Of a DNA stretch of 64,000 bases, positions 1-9,800 are shown one piece after another (positions within the stretch are counted from its first letter, which is position 1; the number at the start of each line of letters is the position of its first letter). The position numbers were made by a program, and so were the translations under genes. The stretch is from positions 17,556,149-17,620,148 of the forward strand of contig CM055106.1 of the NCBI GenBank assembly GCA_029204225.1, given 5' to 3'. The DNA comes from Diphasiastrum complanatum (lineage: Eukaryota; Streptophyta; Lycopodiopsida; Lycopodiales; Lycopodiaceae). The notes beneath the pieces were generated by a model, which had not been told where the DNA came from, did not search any database, and saw only the letters and a program-made list of their open reading frames with translations.

Positions 1-394
1 AGGTTTAGGGCTACTCATACCTGCCCAAAACCGTGATGGATCATGTATATATAGGTGATGATATCTCACCAAAATCAATCAAGCAATTTCATGTTTTTTC
101 TCTCGTAATGGTGCAATTGCTCTCTATGTTCATAATTGTTTGAGTACTTGTGATTACTAATGATTATAGGATTGAATGTAGGTCTGGTGTACAGTACTCA
201 GACTGTGGGAGGCCGTACTTTCACACGTGTGAAGCCTTCTTCAAGGATTTGGGCCATTTAGTGAGGTTCAAGCATAGATTTTTGATGGATTTTGATGGTT
301 CAACTTGTGCTAATCTTATGAAATCATAATCTATTGTTTCCCTCATCATTTCAAGTGTTTTAGGATCCTTATTTGCTGTAATTTTTACAGATCT
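1..394. other. unassigned sequence upstream of gypsy remnant
   Basis: No coding segment or repeat structure is recognised here. It contains a short CACACGTG-type palindrome (near 226-236) that recurs at LTR-like sites elsewhere in the window. It may be decayed upstream sequence of the gypsy element that follows, but I cannot align it to anything. Confidence 0.4.
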
Positions 395-1470
395 TAAAGA
401 AGATGTTGTTCCTGTCCGATAGAGACAATATCGACTCAATCCAAGGTACTCTCTGATGGTGAAAGATGAACTAAACAAGCACCCTAAGACATGTATTATT
501 TGTCCCGTCTTAAGTAGTGAATGGGTGTCCACCATTGTTGTAGTTCCAAAGAAGAAGACTGACAAGATTCGAATTTGCCAAGATTTCAGGACCCTTAATG
601 CTGCTGCTAAGAAAGATCACCACCCACTACCCTTCACGGATTCCATTCTAGAACAGGTTGCTGTCAAGAACGTTACAATTTCTGTGATGGCTTCTCTGGC
701 TATAATCAAGTCGGAGTAAGGAAGGAGGATCGACTGAAGACGACGTTTACTACTGATTGGGGCATTTATGCCCACAATAAAATGCCTGTTGGTCTTTGCA
801 ATGCACCAGCTACTTTCCAAAGAATTATGATGCTAATTTTCGCTGCATTCCTAAGAAATTTCTCAAAATTTTCATTGATGATTTCTATGTTTACATTAAT
901 ATCAAGACTCATATTTAGAAACTAAAACTTACATTGCAGAGATGTCGAGACACTTGTTTGTCACTTCACCTTGAAAAATATTTTTTCAATATGAGAGAAG
1001 ATATACTTTTGGGGCATAGAATATCCAGCAGAGGAATTGAAGTTGACAAAGATAAAGTCAAAGCTATAAAGAATTTGTTGATACCAACAAATCTACGAGA
1101 ACTAAGAAGTTTCTTAGGACATGTTGGTTATTATCAAAGATTTATCCAAAATCATGTCTCTATTGCTGCAGCCCTTACACAACTACTTAAGAAGCAAGTC
1201 GCTTATATTTGGATGGCAAGACAATATAAAGCATTTGAAGAAATTAAGCAGAAGCTAATTAATGCTCCAATTCTAAGACCGCTTAAATGGACAATACTAT
1301 TCCATAATTATATTGATGTGTTAGCATTTGCTAATGGTGTCTGTCTGAGCCAAAAGGACGAGCAGAAGAATATACTATGCAAGTAGATAGCTCAGTTCCT
1401 CGGATAAAAATTATTCGCAACAGAAAGGGAAGCACTTGGAATGATTTTTATTGTAAAGAAATTTTAGTAT
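395..1470 (+). pseudogene. Ty3/gypsy reverse transcriptase and RNase H remnant
   Basis: Three frames together give a gypsy pol fragment. RT fingers and palm come first (VVVPKKKTDKIRICQDFR near 540-590), then the thumb side of the catalytic region (MPVGLCNAPATFQR near 783, and FIDDF near 873 in place of the usual YxDD/FMDD box). RT/RNase H connection and RNase H follow (LRELRSFLGHVGYYQRFI near 1091, EREALGMI near 1428). Stops and frameshifts lie near 719, 924 and 1386, so it cannot make a protein. It is clearly the same lineage as the element at 47.2-53.2 kb, with matching words such as VKDEL, LSSEWVS and FLGHVGYY. Integrase, gag and LTRs are not seen. Identification as gypsy RT is secure; the Athila/Tat-like lineage is inferred. 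Confidence 0.85.
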
Positions 1471-1808
1471 TATTTGCTAAGACTTTTGTCAAAACTGTAG
1501 TAACCTTTGAAGCTAGCTGAACAAACTATATTTCCATCAAAATCCATACAATCAACAATATCATTGTTGTTATAAATATGATATGCCAAGACTGCAAGAT
1601 CGTCAATCTTCACCACGTCATTGTTATCCCACAATAATCTATTTGCCATTAAGTCCAACAAATTATCATAAATGTCTACAAGATGAGTGATACCCGTCTG
1701 TGGGTATGGCAATGGAAAATCCATCTTGAGCACTTTTGATATACTCACCATGCATTTATTTGTGCCATTTTCGAGAAAGAAACACATCTGGCTTGATTCA
1801 GTACTCAA
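1470..1808 (-). CDS. small ORF, possible plant transposon-associated domain
   Basis: This 112-residue ORF starts at a TTG (1806-1808); the first ATG is about ten codons further in. It ends with TAA next to the gypsy remnant on the opposite strand. The pattern VVAFGQILSTES, then CMVSISKVLKMDFPLPYP and ITHLVDIYDNLLDL, recalls the uncharacterised domain that accompanies plant CACTA-type transposon and Ulp1-protease ORFs (VA-G-I-S..., then V-V-V.., then LP-P..., then a DA-G...W box). That is recollection of a pattern, not an alignment. A stop lies a short way upstream in the same frame, so at most it is an exon or fragment. It could also be a chance ORF. Confidence 0.3.
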   Translation of the reverse strand: MSTESSQMCFFLENGTNKCMVSISKVLKMDFPLPYPQTGITHLVDIYDNLLDLMANRLLWDNNDVVKIDDLAVLAYHIYNNNDIVDCMDFDGNIVCSASFKGYYSFDKSLSK

Positions 1809-2079
1809 AATTTGACCGAATGCAACGACTTCTTTTCAATATAGCAAGACAGCATGGACATTTTTCTCACGATTGTTTTCCATTGCAAGCCCTACACACA
1901 GAGAGAGAAATAATGATGTCAACATACATTGGAACATACATACATACATAGTTGTAAATTTATAACACACAATGTAAATAGCTGGATACATATACCCAGG
2001 TTTTGAAATTGTTTGAAATTATCTTGAAATAGTTTTATGTAATTTAAATGTCTTTATAAAATATTAGTGGATCTTCCTT

Positions 2080-2473
2080 AGCCTTTCGCCATTGGTCCTT
2101 AAAGTTTGGCCCTTACCCCTTGCCACTTGGTCCTCAACCATTGGACTATAGTCCTTGGCTGTTAGCCCTTAGTCCTTAGATCTTGGCACTTAGCCTTTAG
2201 CAATTGGACCTAAGCCCTTATATCTCGGCCCTTAGCCAGTTGGCCCTTAGTCTTAGCCCGTAGACATTGGCCCTCGACCCTTGGCTAGTTGGCCCTCAGT
2301 CCTTAGCTAGTTGGCCCTCAGCCCTTAGACCTTGACCCTTAGTTGTTGGCCCTAATATCTAGGGCCTTAGCCCTTATTCCTCAGCCAGTTGGCCCTTAGT
2401 CTTACCCCTTAGATGTTGGCCCTCGACCCTTGGTCCTCAGCTAGTTGGCCCTCACATTACTTAGCTAGTTGGC
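2080..2473. repeat. CCTTAG/TTGGCC degenerate tandem array, left part
   Basis: A word close to TTGGCCCTTAGTCCTTAGCC recurs about every 20 bases with substitutions (TTGGCCCTCAG, TTAGCTAGTTGG, CTTGGCACTTAG and so on). The array stops at 2473 where the copia element begins and resumes at 8624, so the copia inserted into a pre-existing satellite. There is no ORF. Confidence 0.85.
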
Positions 2474-2478
2474 CCGAG
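2474..2478. repeat. target site duplication CCGAG, left copy
   Basis: CCGAG immediately precedes the first LTR and recurs directly after the last LTR at 8619-8623. Removing the element restores a continuous satellite unit resembling TTGGCCCTCAGTCCTTAGC. Confidence 0.7.
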
Positions 2479-2752
2479 AGTTAGAATTAAAGTAGAATCA
2501 CTGCGCTACTGTACTGTGGGTCCTATCAGTGGATGAGGATCAGTTGGCCTCGCCATGAGGCAAGTCGATGGGACACGCGTCCCGCCAATAGCAACCTGGG
2601 TCATGCATGGGTTGCCTGAGTGAACAACTATATGTACAATGTAATTTCATTTTGAGAAATACAGTTGCTATGTGAGCTTGCAGTGGAGAGTGTTTTTTGT
2701 CTGTGTTACTGTGTAGCATGATCTGTGTTCCTTTGCAAAGCAAATTTTAAGT
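2479..2752 (+). repeat. copia LTR 1 (5')
   Basis: It begins AGTTAGAATTAAAG and ends GCAAATTTTAAGT just before the primer-binding site. The termini are non-canonical (not TG...CA) but form an imperfect inverted repeat AGTTAGAATT...AATTYTAA. It is about 274 bp long. Confidence 0.82.
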
Positions 2753-2765
2753 TGGTATCAGAGCC
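2753..2765 (+). promoter_or_regulatory. primer-binding site, initiator Met tRNA type
   Basis: TGGTATCAGAGCC directly follows LTR 1. It matches the consensus complementary to the 3' end of initiator methionine tRNA used by most plant copia elements. Confidence 0.9.
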
Positions 2766-3255
2766 GTACAGGGAGTGTACACATTACAACATCACCGTTG
2801 AAGAGAGCTTCAGGAGAATTGTCTCCCAAGAGTTCGGGGTTTACGGCGGGTTGAAGATGGAAAGAGAAGCATTGGTGCACGGTTTCTAGTTTATAGAAGC
2901 TTGCCAAGTCCAATAGAGGTATTAGTAGCCTGTGCATAGCATCAGACAGGGTAAAACTTGGTGAAAAATTGACAATTTCGAAGCCAGTTGAAAATTGAAA
3001 CCGGGTTTGGAGTTACAGTTTTCTACACATAACTGGTAATTTCTTCGCTGTTAGTGCACCGTTTTGGATGTCGTAAGGATAGGAAGGAAGCTAATTGTAT
3101 TGTCAAGCAGCCATGGAGAGATTCTGAGGTTTATGTCAGAGATTTGTCTCCAGACAGTTAACCTAGCAGATTTGCGGTAAAAGGTGAAAAAAAGCCACTT
3201 TGTCAAGTTGAGCTAAAATCATCGTTTCTCCACAGAATTTCATGTTTGAATACTC
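2766..3255 (+). other. untranslated leader of copia unit 1
   Basis: There is no ORF. The sequence repeats almost exactly at 5729-6218 in the second unit, so it was part of the chimera before the dimer formed. In an autonomous element gag would start after this leader. Confidence 0.6.
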
Positions 3256-3755
3256 TATAGATTAGAAATCAGTAGGGCGACCCTGCTCCAGGCCTGACAA
3301 TAACACAAGCCACAATCTCTCGTTAATTGAAGATATTGCAAAATGCGTTTTGCAATCTTCCAATGTGTCGAGCCTGGATTCGTACATAATTGGCTCATCC
3401 TGAACACTTCAAAAGCAATATCATGTCGTGTGTTGTCTGCAAGGTACATCAGTAATCCTATCAGCTTCCTGTAAGGTGTGAGCTGCATTTGTTCTCTCTC
3501 TTCCTCAGTCCTTGGACAATCGTCGCTTGTCAGCACCATCCCTACGAGCATTGGAGTGTTCGCTCCTTTGCAGTTCAACATCCCAAAGTCCTCTAGGATC
3601 TTTTGGGTGTATCTGGACTGGTGAAGGTATAAGTTATCTCCCTCATATTCCCTTTCAATTTGTAAGCCTAGGTAACACCTGGCTTCTCCCAGATCCACTA
3701 TCTCGAAATGTTTTGAGATGTTCTGAAATTGATCTAAAATCGCGTTTGATTGAGC
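3256..3755 (-). pseudogene. antisense fragment of a second copia lineage RT/RNase H (unit 1)
   Basis: On the minus strand the translation reads DQFQNISKHFEIVDLGEA, then CYLGLQIEREYEG, QSRYTQKILEDFGM, YRKLIGLLMYLAD and HWKIAKRILQYL. This is the segment of copia RT just after the catalytic box and on towards RNase H. The lineage differs from that of the sense RT that follows. It is inserted head-to-head against the host element pol and takes the place of gag, protease and integrase. It is duplicated with the unit at 6219-6717. Confidence 0.85.
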
Positions 3756-3834
3756 AACAGGCATCTTGGGGAGGTGCGACCGTAGACAAGGAGGTCGCAG
3801 GTATGTTCGCGCGACGAAGCAAGGTAAAACCATT

Positions 3835-5383
3835 GCATTTCAAAGCAAAGAACCTTCGACTTATGGTGAAGCGAAGGATGATGACATTTGGGTCAAGGCC
3901 ATGGGAGAGGAGATAAAGTCAATTGCTAAGCATAGCACATGGGACTTAGTAGAACCACCAATTGGCAAGAAACCCATTGGTTGCAAATGGGTATACAAGG
4001 ACTAAGTACCATGTAGATGGAAGTATAGCAAAGCACAAGGCAAGATTGGTGATCAAAGGGTATGCACAAAGTAAAGGCATCGACTATGAGGAGACCTTTG
4101 CACCGGTTTGTAAGTGGAATACTCTACGTCTACTTGTTGCTTTAGCTTAGCATTTTGGTTGGCATTTACATCAGATGGATGTGAAATCTGCTTTTCTAAA
4201 TGGTGAGTTAGAAGAAGAAGTGTTCATGGATCAACCTGAAGGCTTTGTAGTGAAGGGACATGAAAATAAAGTATTTCACTTGAAGAAAGCGCTTTATGGT
4301 CTTAAACAGGCACCACGTGCATGGTATAGCTGGATTGATGTCTACTTTCGTTCAAAGGGGATGGTGAGAACACATTCTGATCCAAATCTATATGTCCTAT
4401 GCTTTGATGGTATGGTTGCTTTGATTGCTCTTTATGTTGATGACTTGATTATTACGGAAAATAATCAAGAGATGATAGACATGATCAAGAAAGACCTCAT
4501 GGAACAATTCAAGATGACAAATCTCAGTCTGATGCATTATTGCCTTGGAGTAGAGGTGTGGCAAAAAGGACACGAAGTGGGTTTAACACAGGTGAAGTAT
4601 GTCAAAGAGTTGCTGCACAGATTTAGGTTGCAGGATTGCAAACCAGTAAATACTCTTATTGAACCAGGTAAAAAGCTTTCTAAGCTTGATGAGTCACAGC
4701 CATTTGATGCTACGCTATATAGACGATTAGTAGGGAGCTTGATTTACCTTACCACGACTAGACCAGATATATGCTATGTTGTTGGCATTGTAAGTCAGTT
4801 TATGGTAGCACCTGAGGAAATGCATTGGAAGGCAGCTAGACGCATTTTGCGTTATGTGAAAGGCGCTTCAGATTATGGCTTGATTTACAGGAAGCATAAT
4901 GGTTTACCTGAGTTGTGTGGCTATGTGGATGCGAATTGGGGAGGTGACTATGATGATCATAGATCCACCACAGGGTATGTATTCCAGGTTTGTAGTAGTT
5001 GCTTTTCCTGGTCTAGTAAAAAGCAAAGTACAATTGCTCTATCCACCACAAAAGCAGAGTATAAGGCAATGTGTAGTATAGCACATGAAGCTATATGGTT
5101 GAGACAAATCTTGGAAGAAGTTGGCATGAAGCACAAAAATCCCACGACATTACATAGCGACAGTCAGAGTGGCATTCAACTAGCAAAGAATCCAGTGTTC
5201 CATGCGAGAACTAAACACATTGAGATTCAGTATCACTGTATACGTGAGAGGTTGCTGAGTCGTGAAATTCATGTTGTTCATTGTAGCACATAAGAACAAC
5301 TAGCTGATATTTTCATGAAGCCACTTGTTGAAGAAAAGTTTGATAAGTTTGGATCAAAGCTTTCTGTACTTAAAGTTTATTGA
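3835..5383 (+). pseudogene. copia reverse transcriptase and RNase H, unit 1
   Basis: Sense pol resumes with PSTYGEAKDDDIWVKAMGEE, the standard start of the copia RT domain. The N-terminal part ends at a stop near 4005, reappears in another frame (YHVDGSIAKHKARLVIKGYA) and stops again at 4150. A long ORF from 4175 then carries [28 protein letters not shown], the catalytic LYVDDLIIT near 4432, [11 protein letters not shown], and RNase H boxes ([20 protein letters not shown]-like, DSQSG). It is interrupted by TAA at 5291 before the tail ELADIF..., and the natural stop is at 5381-5383. Two stops and a frameshift make it non-functional. The unit 2 copy has Asp (YVDADWG) where this copy has Asn in the first RNase H motif. 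Confidence 0.9.
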
Positions 5384-5424
5384 CTTTAAAGCTATGTATA
5401 TGACTGTATAAAAAGTAGACTCTA

Positions 5425-5437
5425 CTTTAAGGGAGAG
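5425..5437 (+). promoter_or_regulatory. polypurine tract before LTR 2
   Basis: CTTTAAGGGAGAG directly precedes LTR 2. It is the expected plus-strand primer site and is repeated before LTR 3 and, in complement, at 55165-55177. Confidence 0.75.
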
Positions 5438-5715
5438 AGTTGGAATTAAAGTAGAATCACTATGCTACTATACTGTGGGTCCTATCAGTGGATGAGGATC
5501 AGTTGGCCTCGCCATGAGGCAAGTCGATGGGAAACGAGTCCCGCCAACGGCAACCTGGTTCATGCATGGGTTTCTTGAGTGAACGACTATATGTACAGTG
5601 TAATTTCATTTTGAGAAATACAGTTGCTATGTGAGTGAGCTTGCAGTGGAGAGTGTTTTCTGTCTGTGTTACTGTGTAGCATGATCTGTGTTCCTTTTCA
5701 AAGCAAATTTTAAGT
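5438..5715 (+). repeat. copia LTR 2 (shared middle LTR)
   Basis: It is about 278 bp and nearly identical to LTRs 1 and 3. It is preceded by a polypurine tract and followed by a primer-binding site, so it serves as 3' LTR of unit 1 and 5' LTR of unit 2. Confidence 0.85.
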
Positions 5716-5728
5716 TGGTATCAGAGCC
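5716..5728 (+). promoter_or_regulatory. primer-binding site of unit 2
   Basis: TGGTATCAGAGCC directly follows LTR 2, as in unit 1. Confidence 0.88.
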
Positions 5729-6218
5729 GTACAGGGAGTGTACACATTACAACATCACCGTTGAAGAGAGCTTCAGGAGAATTGTCTCCCAAGAGTTCGG
5801 GGTTTACGGCGGGTTGAAGATGGAAAGAGAAGCATTGGTGCACGGTTTCTAGTTTATAGAAGCTTGCCAAGTCCAATAGAGGTATTAGTAGCTTGTGCAT
5901 AGCATCAGACAGGGTAAAACTTGGTGAAAAATTGACAATTTCGAAGCCAGTTGAAAATTGAAACCGGGTTTCGAGTTACAGTTTTCTACACATAACTGGT
6001 AATTTCTTCGCTGTTAGTGCACCGTTTTGGATGTCGTAAGGACAGGAAGGAAGCTAATTGTATTGTCAAGCAGCCATGGAGAGATTCTGAGGTTTATGTC
6101 AGAGATTTGTCTCCAGACAGTTAACCTAGCAGATTTGCGGTAAAAGGTGAAAAAAAGCCACTTTGTCAAGTTGAGCTAAAATCATCGTTTCTCCACAGAA
6201 TTTCATGTTTGAATACTC
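5729..6218 (+). other. untranslated leader of copia unit 2
   Basis: This is a near-identical copy of 2766-3255 with only a few substitutions, and it has no ORF. Confidence 0.6.
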
Positions 6219-6717
6219 TATAGATTAGAAATCAGTAGGGCGACCCTGCTCCAGGCCTGACAATAACACAAGCCATAATCTCTCGTTAATTGAAGTTATT
6301 GCAAAATGCGTTTTGCAATCTTCCAATGTGTCGAGCCTGGATTCGTACATAATTGGCTCATCCTGAACACTTCATAAGCAATATCATGTCGTGTGTTGTC
6401 TGCAAGGTACATCAATAATCCTATCAGCTTCCTGTAAGGTGTGAGCTGCATTTGTTCTCTCTCTTCCTCAGTCCTTGGACAATCGTCGCTTGTCAGCACC
6501 ATCCCTGCGAGCATTGGTGTGTTCGCTCCTTTGCAGTTCAACATCCCAAAGTCCTCTAGGATCTTTTGGGTGTATCTGGACTGGTGAAGTATAACTTATC
6601 TCCCTCGTATTCCCTTTCAATTTGTAAGCCTAGGTAACACCTGGCTTCTCCCAGATCCACTATCTCGAAATGTTTTGAGATGTGCTGAAATTGATCTAAA
6701 ATCGCGTTTGATTGAGC
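6219..6717 (-). pseudogene. antisense fragment of a second copia lineage RT (unit 2)
   Basis: Near-identical to the antisense fragment in unit 1. A 1-base deletion near 6590 splits the frame into two pieces (AQSNAILDQFQHISKHFE and GMLNCKGANTPML). Its presence at the same place in both units shows the chimera existed before the dimer. Confidence 0.83.
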
Positions 6718-6797
6718 AACAGGCAGCTTGGGGAGGTGCGACCGTAGACAAGGAGGTCGCGGGTATGTTCGCGCGACGAAGCAAGGTAAAACCATTG

Positions 6798-8287
6798 CAT
6801 TTCAAAGCAAAGAACCTTCGACTTATGGTGAAGCGAAGGATGATGACATTTGGGTCAAGGCCATGGGAGAGGAAATAAAGTCAATTGCTAAGCATAGCAC
6901 ATGGGACTTAGTAGAACCACCAATTGGCAAGAAACCCATTGGTTGCAAATGGGTATACAAGGACTAAGTACCATGTAGATGGAAGTATAGCAAAGCACAA
7001 GGCAAGATTGGTGATCAAAGGGTATGCACAAAGTAAAGGCATCGACTATGAGGAGACCTTTGCACCGGTTTGTAAGTGGAATACTCTACGTCTACTTGTT
7101 GCTTTAGCTTAGCATTTTGGTTGGCCTTTACATCAGATGGATGTGAAATCTGCTTTTCTAAATGGTGAGTTAGAAGAAGAAGTGTTCATGGATCAACCTG
7201 AAGGCTTTGTAGTGAAGGGACATGAAAATAAAGTATTTCGCTTGAAGAAAGCGCTTTATGGTCTTAAACAGGCACCACGTGCATGGTATAGCTGGATTGA
7301 TGTCTACTTTCGTTCAAAGGGGATGGTGAGAACACATTCTGATCCAAATCTATATGTCCTATGCTTTGATGGTATGGTTGCTTTGATTGATCTTTATGTT
7401 GATGACTTGATTATTACGGGAAATAATCAAGAGATGATAGACATGATCAAGAAAGACCTCATGGAACAATTCAAGATGACAAATCTCAGTCTGATGCATT
7501 ATTGCCTTGGAGTAGAGGTGTGGCAAAAAGGACACGAAGTGGGTTTAACACAGGTGAAGTATGTCAAAGAGTTGCTGCACAGGTTTAGGTTGCAGGATTG
7601 CAAACCAGTAAATACTCTTATTGAACCAGGTAAAAAGCTTTCTAAGCTTGATGAGTCACAGCCATTTGATGCTACGCTATATAGACGGTTAGTAGGGAGC
7701 TTGATTTACCTTACCACGACTAGACCAGATATATGCTATGTTGTTGGCATTGTAAGTCAGTTTATGGTAGCACCTGAGGAAATGCATTGGAAGGCAGCTA
7801 AACGCATTTTGCGTTATGTGAAAGACGCTTCAAATTATGGCTTGATTTACAGGAAGCATAATGGTTTACCTGAGTTGTGTGGCTATGTGGATGCGGATTG
7901 GGGAGGTGACTATGATGATCATAGATCCACCACAGGGTATGTATTCCAGGTTTGTAGTAGTTGCTTTTCCTGGTCTAGTAAAAAGCAAAGTACAATTGCT
8001 CTATCCACCACAAAAGCAGAGTATAAGGCAATGTGTAGTATAGCACATCGACATTACATAGCGACAGTCAGAGTGGCATTCAACTAGCAAATAATCCAGT
8101 ATTCCATGCGAGAACTAAACACATTGAGATTCAGTATCACTGTGTACGTGAGAGGTTGTTGAGTCGTGAAATTCATGTTGTTCATTGTAGCACATAAGAA
8201 CAACTAGCTGATATTTTCACGAAGCCACTTGTTGGAGAAAAGTTTGATAAGTTTGGATCGAAGCTTTCTGTACTTAAAGTTTATTGA
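6798..8287 (+). pseudogene. copia reverse transcriptase and RNase H, unit 2
   Basis: Same structure and same early stops as unit 1 (stops near 6967 and 7112), with the long RT/RNase H ORF at 7137-8087. The catalytic [11 protein letters not shown] is near 7393. About 60 bases corresponding to the EAIWLRQILEEVGMK segment are deleted at about 8048. This shifts the frame and ends the ORF early, and the remaining tail (TKHIEIQYH..., ELADIFTKPL) lies in another frame. Not functional. Confidence 0.88.
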
Positions 8288-8328
8288 CTTTAAAGCTATG
8301 TATATGACTGTATAAAAAGTAGACTCTA

Positions 8329-8341
8329 CTTTAAGGGAGAG
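8329..8341 (+). promoter_or_regulatory. polypurine tract before LTR 3
   Basis: CTTTAAGGGAGAG directly precedes LTR 3, identical to the tract of unit 1. Confidence 0.75.
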
Positions 8342-8618
8342 AGTTGGAATTAAAGTAGAATCATTATGCTACTATACTGTGGGTCCTATCAGTGGATGAG
8401 GATCAGTTGGCCTCGCCATGGGCAAGTCGATGGGACACGCGTCCCGCCAAAGGCAATCTGGTTCATGCATGGGTTTCTTGAGTGAACGACTATATGTACA
8501 GTGTAAATTCATTTTGAGAAATACAGTTGCTATATGAGTGAGCTTGCAGTGGAGAGTGTTTTCTGTCTGTGTTATTGTGTAGCATGATCTGTGTTCCTTT
8601 GCAAAGCAAATTCTAATT
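8342..8618 (+). repeat. copia LTR 3 (3')
   Basis: About 277 bp, near-identical to LTRs 1 and 2. It ends GCAAATTCTAATT and is followed by the target duplication CCGAG. Confidence 0.83.
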
Positions 8619-9030
8619 CCGAGTCAGTCTTTAGCTAGTTGGCCCTCAGTCCTTAGCCAATTAGCCCTTAGTCCTTATATCTTTACCCTTATCCAGTGGC
8701 CCTAAGTTCTTAGCCGCTGACACTTAGCCCTCGGTAGTCGGCAATTGGCCCTTAGCCCTTACCTCTTGGCCTTTAGTTCTTGGCCGTTGGATCTCGACCC
8801 TCAATCCTAAGCCAGTTGGCCCATGGTCCTTAGACCATGACCCTTGACCCTTAATTGTTTGTCCTCGACCCTTTGTCCCTAGACCTTGACCTTAGTCGTT
8901 GGAGCTTAGTTCTTAGTTGCTGGCCCTTAGCCCTTGGTTGTCGGCAATTAACCCTTAGCCCTTGACTCTTTGCCCTTGGACCAATGCCATATCCGTAGGC
9001 GATTAGTACTTAGCCCAAGGCCCTTAGTCC
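8619..9030. repeat. CCTTAG/TTGGCC degenerate tandem array, right part (with CCGAG duplication at 8619-8623)
   Basis: The satellite resumes after the second CCGAG with the same words (TTAGCTAGTTGGCCCTCAG, TTAGCCCTTACC, CTTGGCC). It ends where the sequence becomes T-rich. No coding potential. Confidence 0.83.
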
Positions 9031-9800
9031 TTGACCTTAAAGACTCTTTTTTTTTGTAACTTGCATTATTGTTTTTCATTATTCTTTTAAAAAATTTATT
9101 TTTTTCTTAGCTTTATAGAGTTTATTTCTGATTATTTTTTAGAATAGTAACTGTTTTTTCATTAATTTTTTAATATGTGTTGTACTTTTTTATTCCCATT
9201 AATTTTTTTATTTTATTGTATTTGTTTATATTTTTTTGTGATTTTATTTTTAGATTATATTATTGATACATTTATTTTGAGAGTTTATTTTGTTGTATTC
9301 CGTTTTTATATTTCTAATTTATTGTGTTATTTTGTAATTTATTTATTTATAGTTTTATTTTAGTATTTTAGTAAATAATCAATCTATTAAATTTTTATGA
9401 TTTATTAATAAATATATTCAGTTTTTTTTATGATTTGTTAATAGTTATATTTTTTTTTATATATTTTTCTAGTTATTTTATAGTTATTTTGATTATCAAT
9501 TTGCTTTGTATTATTAAAGTTATTTTATATTTTAAATTCTATTCACTTTTTTGAATATTTAGTCTATTAATATTATGATTATGTGATGTTTTTTGTATAT
9601 TCTTTTAATTTCTTTCAATTTGTTTTTTCTTGTAATTTGTTTATTCTTTTATTTCTTTTTGGGTTTTATAAATTTATGATTTTTGTTGAGTAGATGTTTA
9701 GTGTTATTCATCATTTAATTCTACTAATTTTCACTTTTCTGTTTTTAAAAGTTATTTATGTCTTTATGTTTTGTGTGCAATTTTTAATTATATATGTCTT
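9031..9800. other. T-rich low-complexity stretch
   Basis: The plus strand is strongly T-biased with many TTTTTATTT runs. The single ORF in it (9175-9363) is a low-complexity Phe/Ile/Leu/Tyr string produced by the base composition and is not treated as a gene. Confidence 0.6.

Larger units (their letters stand above)
2479..8618 (+). mobile_element. dimeric non-autonomous copia retrotransposon (LTR-int-LTR-int-LTR)
   Basis: Three near-identical LTRs (2479-2752, 5438-5715, 8342-8618) alternate with two near-identical internal regions, and one CCGAG target duplication flanks the whole. Each internal region has a TGGTATCAGAGCC primer-binding site, a leader of about 0.5 kb, an antisense piece of another copia RT, then a sense RT/RNase H and a polypurine tract. 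Gag, protease and integrase are missing, so each unit is a non-autonomous chimera. Its intact-domain relative is the minus-strand element at 54892-58664. The second unit has lost about 60 bases in RNase H near 8048. A single target duplication around three LTRs suggests unequal LTR recombination between copies, or integration of a tandem cDNA, rather than two insertions. Confidence 0.88.

Noticed and set aside
2753-2765. tRNA-like sequence TGGTATCAGAGCC as part of a tRNA gene
   Set aside because: It occurs only next to LTR ends and is a primer-binding site; no cloverleaf surrounds it.
9175-9363. Hydrophobic 62-residue ORF that could be a small membrane protein
   Set aside because: It is an artefact of the T-rich stretch (Phe, Leu, Ile, Tyr codons) with no domain.
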